A stretch of DNA of 64,000 bases from Neomegalonema sp. (GTDB taxonomy: Bacteria > Pseudomonadota > Alphaproteobacteria > Rhodobacterales > Rhodobacteraceae): positions 159,940 through 223,939 of the forward strand of contig NZ_JAQTXI010000004.1 in NCBI RefSeq assembly GCF_028688855.1, written 5' to 3'. The notes below the pieces were generated by a model. That model searched no databases. It was not told the origin of the DNA and saw nothing but the letters and a program-made list of their open reading frames with translations. A program made the translations under genes and the position numbers. Shown here piece after piece: positions 58,836 through 64,000 of this stretch (position 1 is the stretch's first letter; each line of letters starts with the position of its first letter).

Positions 58836-61148
58836 TCACGCCGCGGGCGGGACGGGCACGGGCGCGAAGACGGGTTTCGCCTCCGGCGCGAGGGCGGGCT
58901 TCGCCTCCGGCGCAGGAGCCGCCTTCGCCAGCGGCAGGAGAACGCGCGCCAGAGCCCCGCAATGGGCCCCCGGCGCGAAAGGCGGCGCGTCGGTCAGGGC
59001 GAGGACTCCGCCATGCTGCTCGACGATGCGCTTGACGATGGCCAGCCCCAGCCCGGTGCCCTTGGCGCGGGTGGTGACGTAAGGCTCGGTCAGGCGGCGA
59101 CGGTCCTGTCTGGGCAGGCCCACGCCGTTGTCGGAGATCTCGACGACGACATGGTCGTTCTCCAGGAGGACCGCCGTGCGGATCTCGCCGGGCGGGCCGC
59201 CGGGACAGGCCTCCATCCGGGCCTCGACGGCCTCGGCGGCGTTCTTCATCAGATTGGTCCAGACCTGCCCCAGCATGCCGCGGTCGGCGCTGACGGGGAT
59301 CCTCTCGGGACGCGCCGACACCGGATAGCTCACCTGAGGATGGGCCGCGCTCTGGAGGGCGGCGGATTCGCGCAGGATCTCCACGAGGTCCAGCTGATGC
59401 TTCTCGGGCTCGGGCATGCGGGCGAATTTCGAGAATTCGTCCACCATGCGCCGGATGTCGTCCACCTGACGCACGATGGTGTCCACGCATTGGTCGAAGA
59501 CGGGCTTGTCGGTCTCGATCTGCTTGCCGAACTTGCGGCGCAGGCGCTCGGCCGAGAGCTGGATGGGGGTCAGGGGGTTCTTGATCTCGTGCGCCACGCG
59601 CCGGGCCACGTCGCTCCAGGCGGCGAGGCGCTGGGCGGCGGCCATGTCGGTCATGTCGTCGAAGGTCACGACCACGCCGCGCGAAGGATCGGAATCGGCG
59701 CTGGCGCGCACCAGAGCCTCGATCTCCGAGCCCTCGCGGTTCAGCGAGACCTTGGATTCCGCCAGACGGTTGGGGGCCTCGGCGGCGGCGGCCGCCACCC
59801 GCGCCAGAGCCGGAGCCGCCTCCCTCAGCGAGCGCCCGACCAGAGAGCCTTCCGGCAGATCCAGCAGGGTTTCGGCGGAGGCGTTGGCCAGCTCCACGCG
59901 GCCCTCGCCGTCGATGCGCAGGATGCCCGCGCCCGCGCCCGCCAGAACCGCCTCGATGAACTGGCGGCGGCTTTCGCTTTCGTCATGGGCCTCCACGAGG
60001 AGATCGCGCTGAAGCCCGACCTGTTCGGTCATGCGGTTGAAGACCCGGCCCAGCATGGAGATCTCGTCGCCCGCCTCGCCGGAATCGGGCACCCGCGCGC
60101 TGAGGTCGCCCGCCGCCACGCGCTCGGCCGCCCCCGCCAGGCGCGAGACCGGCGCCGTCAGGCGATCCGCGAACCAGATGCCGAACCAGATCGCCGCCAG
60201 AACCACCAGCAGCGCGAAGCCGATGTAGATCCCCGCGAAGGTCAGCTGCATCTCGCTGCGCTGGGCCAGAAGACGACGGTAGTCGGCGGTCAGGCTCTCC
60301 ACCACGCGATAGGATTCCAGAGCCGCGGCCCCCGCCGGGCGCGAAGCGTAGAGATAGAGCGGCTCGACGCTGCCGGTCACGCGCTCGGGCAGGCGCGCCA
60401 GAGCCCGAGAGGCCCGGTTCTGCACGTCGAGATAGAAGCGCACCGTGGCGGGAGTCGCCAGAGCCATCTGGTTGGGCGGCGGCGGCGTATAGTAGAATTC
60501 ATAGCTGCCTTCGCTCCGCGCGATGATGCGGGCGTCGCCGGTGACGACGTAATAGGTCGTTTCGCCGCCGTTGCGCAGCCGCTCGGCGGTGCGGGTCAGG
60601 GTCTCGCTCATGTGCTGGGGCGAGAGGGCGCCGCGTCCGGCTTCGCGGGCCATGTCGGCGATGGCGTAGCCCGCGTCTTCGAGGATGTCCTTGTCGCGCT
60701 GCTCGCGGTAGACCGAGGCCAGAGTCGAAGCCGCCTCCGCGATGGAGCGCACGCCGGGTCCGAACCACATGTCCAGCCCGCGCGTGACCGTCGCCCCCGC
60801 CAGAACGCCCAGAAGCAGCGCAGGCGCAACCGCCAGGATGGTGAACATCCGCACCATCCGCAGATGCAGCCGCGAGCCGCTGGAGCGTCGGCGCCGCGCG
60901 AGGACCATCTTGGCCACCCGCCAGGCGATGGCCGCCAGAAGCGCCAGAGCCAGGCCCATGTCGGCCAGAATCAGCGCGGGCAGGAAGCGGCGCACGGAGT
61001 CGTCCGGCGAAGCGAGGACGGCGTAGGTCGCCGCCGCGCAGAAGGGCGCCAGAATCGCCAGCAAGGCCGGGACGTTGATCCGCCTGCGCAAGGGGAGCCG
61101 CGCCGGAGCGGGAGGAGTCTCAGCCGAAGAAGCGGGAGGCGAGGTCAC
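58836..61148 (-). CDS. ntrY: Sensor histidine kinase NtrY
   Basis: NtrY is a membrane sensor kinase of 770 residues. Three to four hydrophobic segments lie near residues 28-110 and 310-335, with a periplasmic region, a HAMP domain (LTAPVSRLAGAAERVAAGDL), a PAS region, the H-box RVAHEIKNPLTPIQLSAERL and the ATPase boxes (NLMKNAAEAVE, DNGVGLP, KGTGLGLAIVK). The GTG start at 61148 is assumed. The C-terminus carries about 25 Ala/Pro/Glu-rich residues with a repeated APEAKP unit. It follows ntrC by 57 bases. Confidence 0.94.
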   Translation of the reverse strand: MTSPPASSAETPPAPARLPLRRRINVPALLAILAPFCAAATYAVLASPDDSVRRFLPALILADMGLALALLAAIAWRVAKMVLARRRRSSGSRLHLRMVRMFTILAVAPALLLGVLAGATVTRGLDMWFGPGVRSIAEAASTLASVYREQRDKDILEDAGYAIADMAREAGRGALSPQHMSETLTRTAERLRNGGETTYYVVTGDARIIARSEGSYEFYYTPPPPNQMALATPATVRFYLDVQNRASRALARLPERVTGSVEPLYLYASRPAGAAALESYRVVESLTADYRRLLAQRSEMQLTFAGIYIGFALLVVLAAIWFGIWFADRLTAPVSRLAGAAERVAAGDLSARVPDSGEAGDEISMLGRVFNRMTEQVGLQRDLLVEAHDESESRRQFIEAVLAGAGAGILRIDGEGRVELANASAETLLDLPEGSLVGRSLREAAPALARVAAAAAEAPNRLAESKVSLNREGSEIEALVRASADSDPSRGVVVTFDDMTDMAAAQRLAAWSDVARRVAHEIKNPLTPIQLSAERLRRKFGKQIETDKPVFDQCVDTIVRQVDDIRRMVDEFSKFARMPEPEKHQLDLVEILRESAALQSAAHPQVSYPVSARPERIPVSADRGMLGQVWTNLMKNAAEAVEARMEACPGGPPGEIRTAVLLENDHVVVEISDNGVGLPRQDRRRLTEPYVTTRAKGTGLGLAIVKRIVEQHGGVLALTDAPPFAPGAHCGALARVLLPLAKAAPAPEAKPALAPEAKPVFAPVPVPPAA

Positions 61149-61205
61149 GACCAGGGATCAATCCGTCTGCGGCGGGAAGGACGCGCCTTCTGTTGCGATG
61201 ACGCA

Positions 61206-62674
<1,469 letters not shown>

Positions 62675-62678
<4 letters not shown>

Positions 62679-63796
62679 GCGGCGTCTCCTTCGGTCCAGA
62701 CGGGCAGCAGCACCCGGAAGACGGTGCGTCCGGGGCGGCTGTCGCATTCGATCAGCCCGCCGTGGTCCACCACGATCTTCGAGACGAGAGCCAGGCCGAG
62801 GCCCACCCCCGCCCCCTTCGAGGTCACGAAGGGCTCGAAGACATGGGGCGCGAGATCCTCCGGCACGCCGGGACCGTCGTCGATGACGCAGATCTCCAGC
62901 GGCAGGCTCTCGCGGCTGCGGCCGTCGCGGCCCGTGAGCCGCAGCCCCGCCCGATAGGAGGTCTTCAGCGTGATGGTTCCCGAGGGGCCTGCGGCTTCTG
63001 CCGCGTTCTTCACGAGGTTCTGGAAGACTTGCACCAACTGGTCTGAATCTCCGGGAGCGGCGGGAAGGGAGGGGTCGAAATCGAGCACGAACTTCACGCC
63101 GCGTCCGAAGCCCGCTTCGGCGGCGCGGCGGGTGAGGTCCAGAACCTGATGCAGATTCACCGCCTTGCGCGTCAGGGGCCTGAGATCGGTGAAGTTCTCC
63201 ATGCGGTCCACCAGAGACCGGATGCGCCGCGCCTCCTCCTGGATGAGCTGGGCCAGCTCGGCTTCGGCGGGCTCGGACCCCATCTCCAGAAGCTGCGCCG
63301 CGCCCGAGATCCCCGCCAGAGGATTGCGGATCTCGTGGGCCAGAGCCGCCGCCAGACCGCTGATCGAGCGCGCCGCGCCGCGATGGGCCAGCGAGCGGTC
63401 CATCTTTCCGGCGATGGCGCGCGGATGAAGCTGGAGGATCATCCAGCCCTCACGCTCGGGGGTGGCGGCGGCGAGAGCGTCCACGATGCGCGGGGGATGG
63501 TCGAGCCAATGCAGCTCCATGTCGTATTCCGCGATGGAGAGCGCCCCCCGGCGCACCTCCGCCGTCAGGACGCCCACCCGCGAGCCCGCAGGCAGGAACT
63601 CGGCCAGCCGACGCCCCGCCAGAACCGCCGAACTCATGGAGAAGAACAGCTCCGCCGAGGGATTCACCGCCCGGAAGCGGTCCTCCTCGTCGAGCAGCAT
63701 GGTGGGCTGAGGCAGAGCCTGCCAGAGCGCCTCGAAATCGAGGGGCGCCGCCGGAGACGAACCTGCCGGGACGCTCTTGCGCGCCGCCCCCTTCAC
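62675..63796 (-). CDS. ntrB: Nitrogen regulation sensor kinase NtrB
   Basis: NtrB is the cytoplasmic kinase/phosphatase for NtrC, controlled by PII proteins. The 373-residue protein has a PAS domain (about residues 20-120), the H-box [20 protein letters not shown] with His about 154, and ATPase boxes [19 protein letters not shown] and [11 protein letters not shown]. Its GTG start overlaps the dusB stop (GTGA). The order dusB-ntrB-ntrC-ntrY-ntrX is conserved in alphaproteobacteria. Confidence 0.96.
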
Positions 63797-64000
63797 GCCG
63801 CCGCCCGCCCTTCCGGACGGCCTCCCTGTCCATGAGCCTGAGCCTCGAAGGCCGCGACGAACTCCGCCCGCAGCAGACGCCGCACTTCGGCGGTCTCCTC
63901 GGTCGCCATGAGCTTGCGGCGCAGGGCCTCGCCGGGCTCTCCGGCCTCCGCGAGCCCCCAGCCCAGATGTTTGCGCGCCGCCTTCACCCCGATCCTGATC
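63793..64000 (-). CDS. dusB: tRNA-dihydrouridine synthase DusB, C-terminal part only
   Basis: The last 68 or so residues of a protein run off the right edge. The segment IRIGVKAARKHLGWGLAEAG fits the C-terminal helical region of DusB (NifR3), which reduces uridine in the tRNA D-loop with FMN and NADPH. Its position directly before ntrB is the normal place for dusB/nifR3 in this group. The FMN domain is outside the window. The stop overlaps the ntrB start. Confidence 0.85.
   Translation of the reverse strand, partial: IRIGVKAARKHLGWGLAEAGEPGEALRRKLMATEETAEVRRLLRAEFVAAFEAQAHGQGGRPEGRAAA

Overview
This is GC-rich chromosomal DNA from an alphaproteobacterium. The right end carries dusB-ntrB-ntrC-ntrY-ntrX-hfq-hflX, an order typical of Rhodobacterales and near relatives. 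An sRNA-era Hfq, metK-ahcY pairing and PcaQ-type control of protocatechuate genes fit the same group. The NtrC has an intact GAFTGA loop, unlike the sigma-54-independent NtrC of Rhodobacter capsulatus, so I would place the organism near, but not firmly inside, the classical Rhodobacter group.

Left part (1-17.3 kb). It opens with a truncated sigma-54-type response regulator. A five-gene block follows (acyl-CoA dehydrogenase-like flavoprotein, PhnD-like binding protein without signal peptide, core-type MetE homologue, OsmC-like protein, LysR) whose joint function I cannot name. Then come NhaA, a MetA-pathway outer-membrane protein, a Kef-type antiporter, modABC with a LysR gene, ferredoxin-NADP reductase, another LysR, a VOC protein and a glutathione transferase.

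Central aromatic and hydroaromatic catabolic island (17.3-45.7 kb). A pcaDCHG-BKACE-pcaB operon is divergent from pcaQ. The BKACE (DUF849) gene sits where an activity for 3-oxoadipate would be needed, and no pcaIJ or pcaF is present. A shikimate dehydrogenase-like gene leads a five-gene branched-chain-type ABC transporter operon, and its upstream region matches the pcaD upstream region over about 40 bp (32 identities). pobA with an AraC-type regulator supplies protocatechuate from 4-hydroxybenzoate. Around these lie three paralogous KstD-like FAD dehydrogenases, two NIPSNAP proteins, a TIM-barrel isomerase-like protein, a Gfo/Idh/MocA oxidoreductase, SDRs, an epimerase, an Ldh2-type dehydrogenase and an IclR regulator. 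Two divergent promoter regions in this part share a TGGAA-N5-TTCCA-like operator that fits IclR. My reading is uptake and dehydrogenation or aromatisation of alicyclic acids feeding protocatechuate cleavage.

Right part (45.7-64 kb). metK and ahcY (methyl cycle) with a 10-bp inverted repeat upstream of ahcY, a transglutaminase, and then an RNA-repair locus: rtcR (+), divergent from rsr (Ro60 homologue), three tandem structured RNAs and rtcB (all -). The three RNAs have terminal stems of about 16-22 bp enclosing a circularly permuted tRNA-like module (T-arm, acceptor stem closed by a short loop, D-arm). They fit YrlA-type Y RNAs. A sigma-54-like element precedes rsr. This locus is the most striking part of the window. 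The window ends in hflX, hfq, ntrX, ntrY, ntrC, ntrB and the C-terminal part of dusB.
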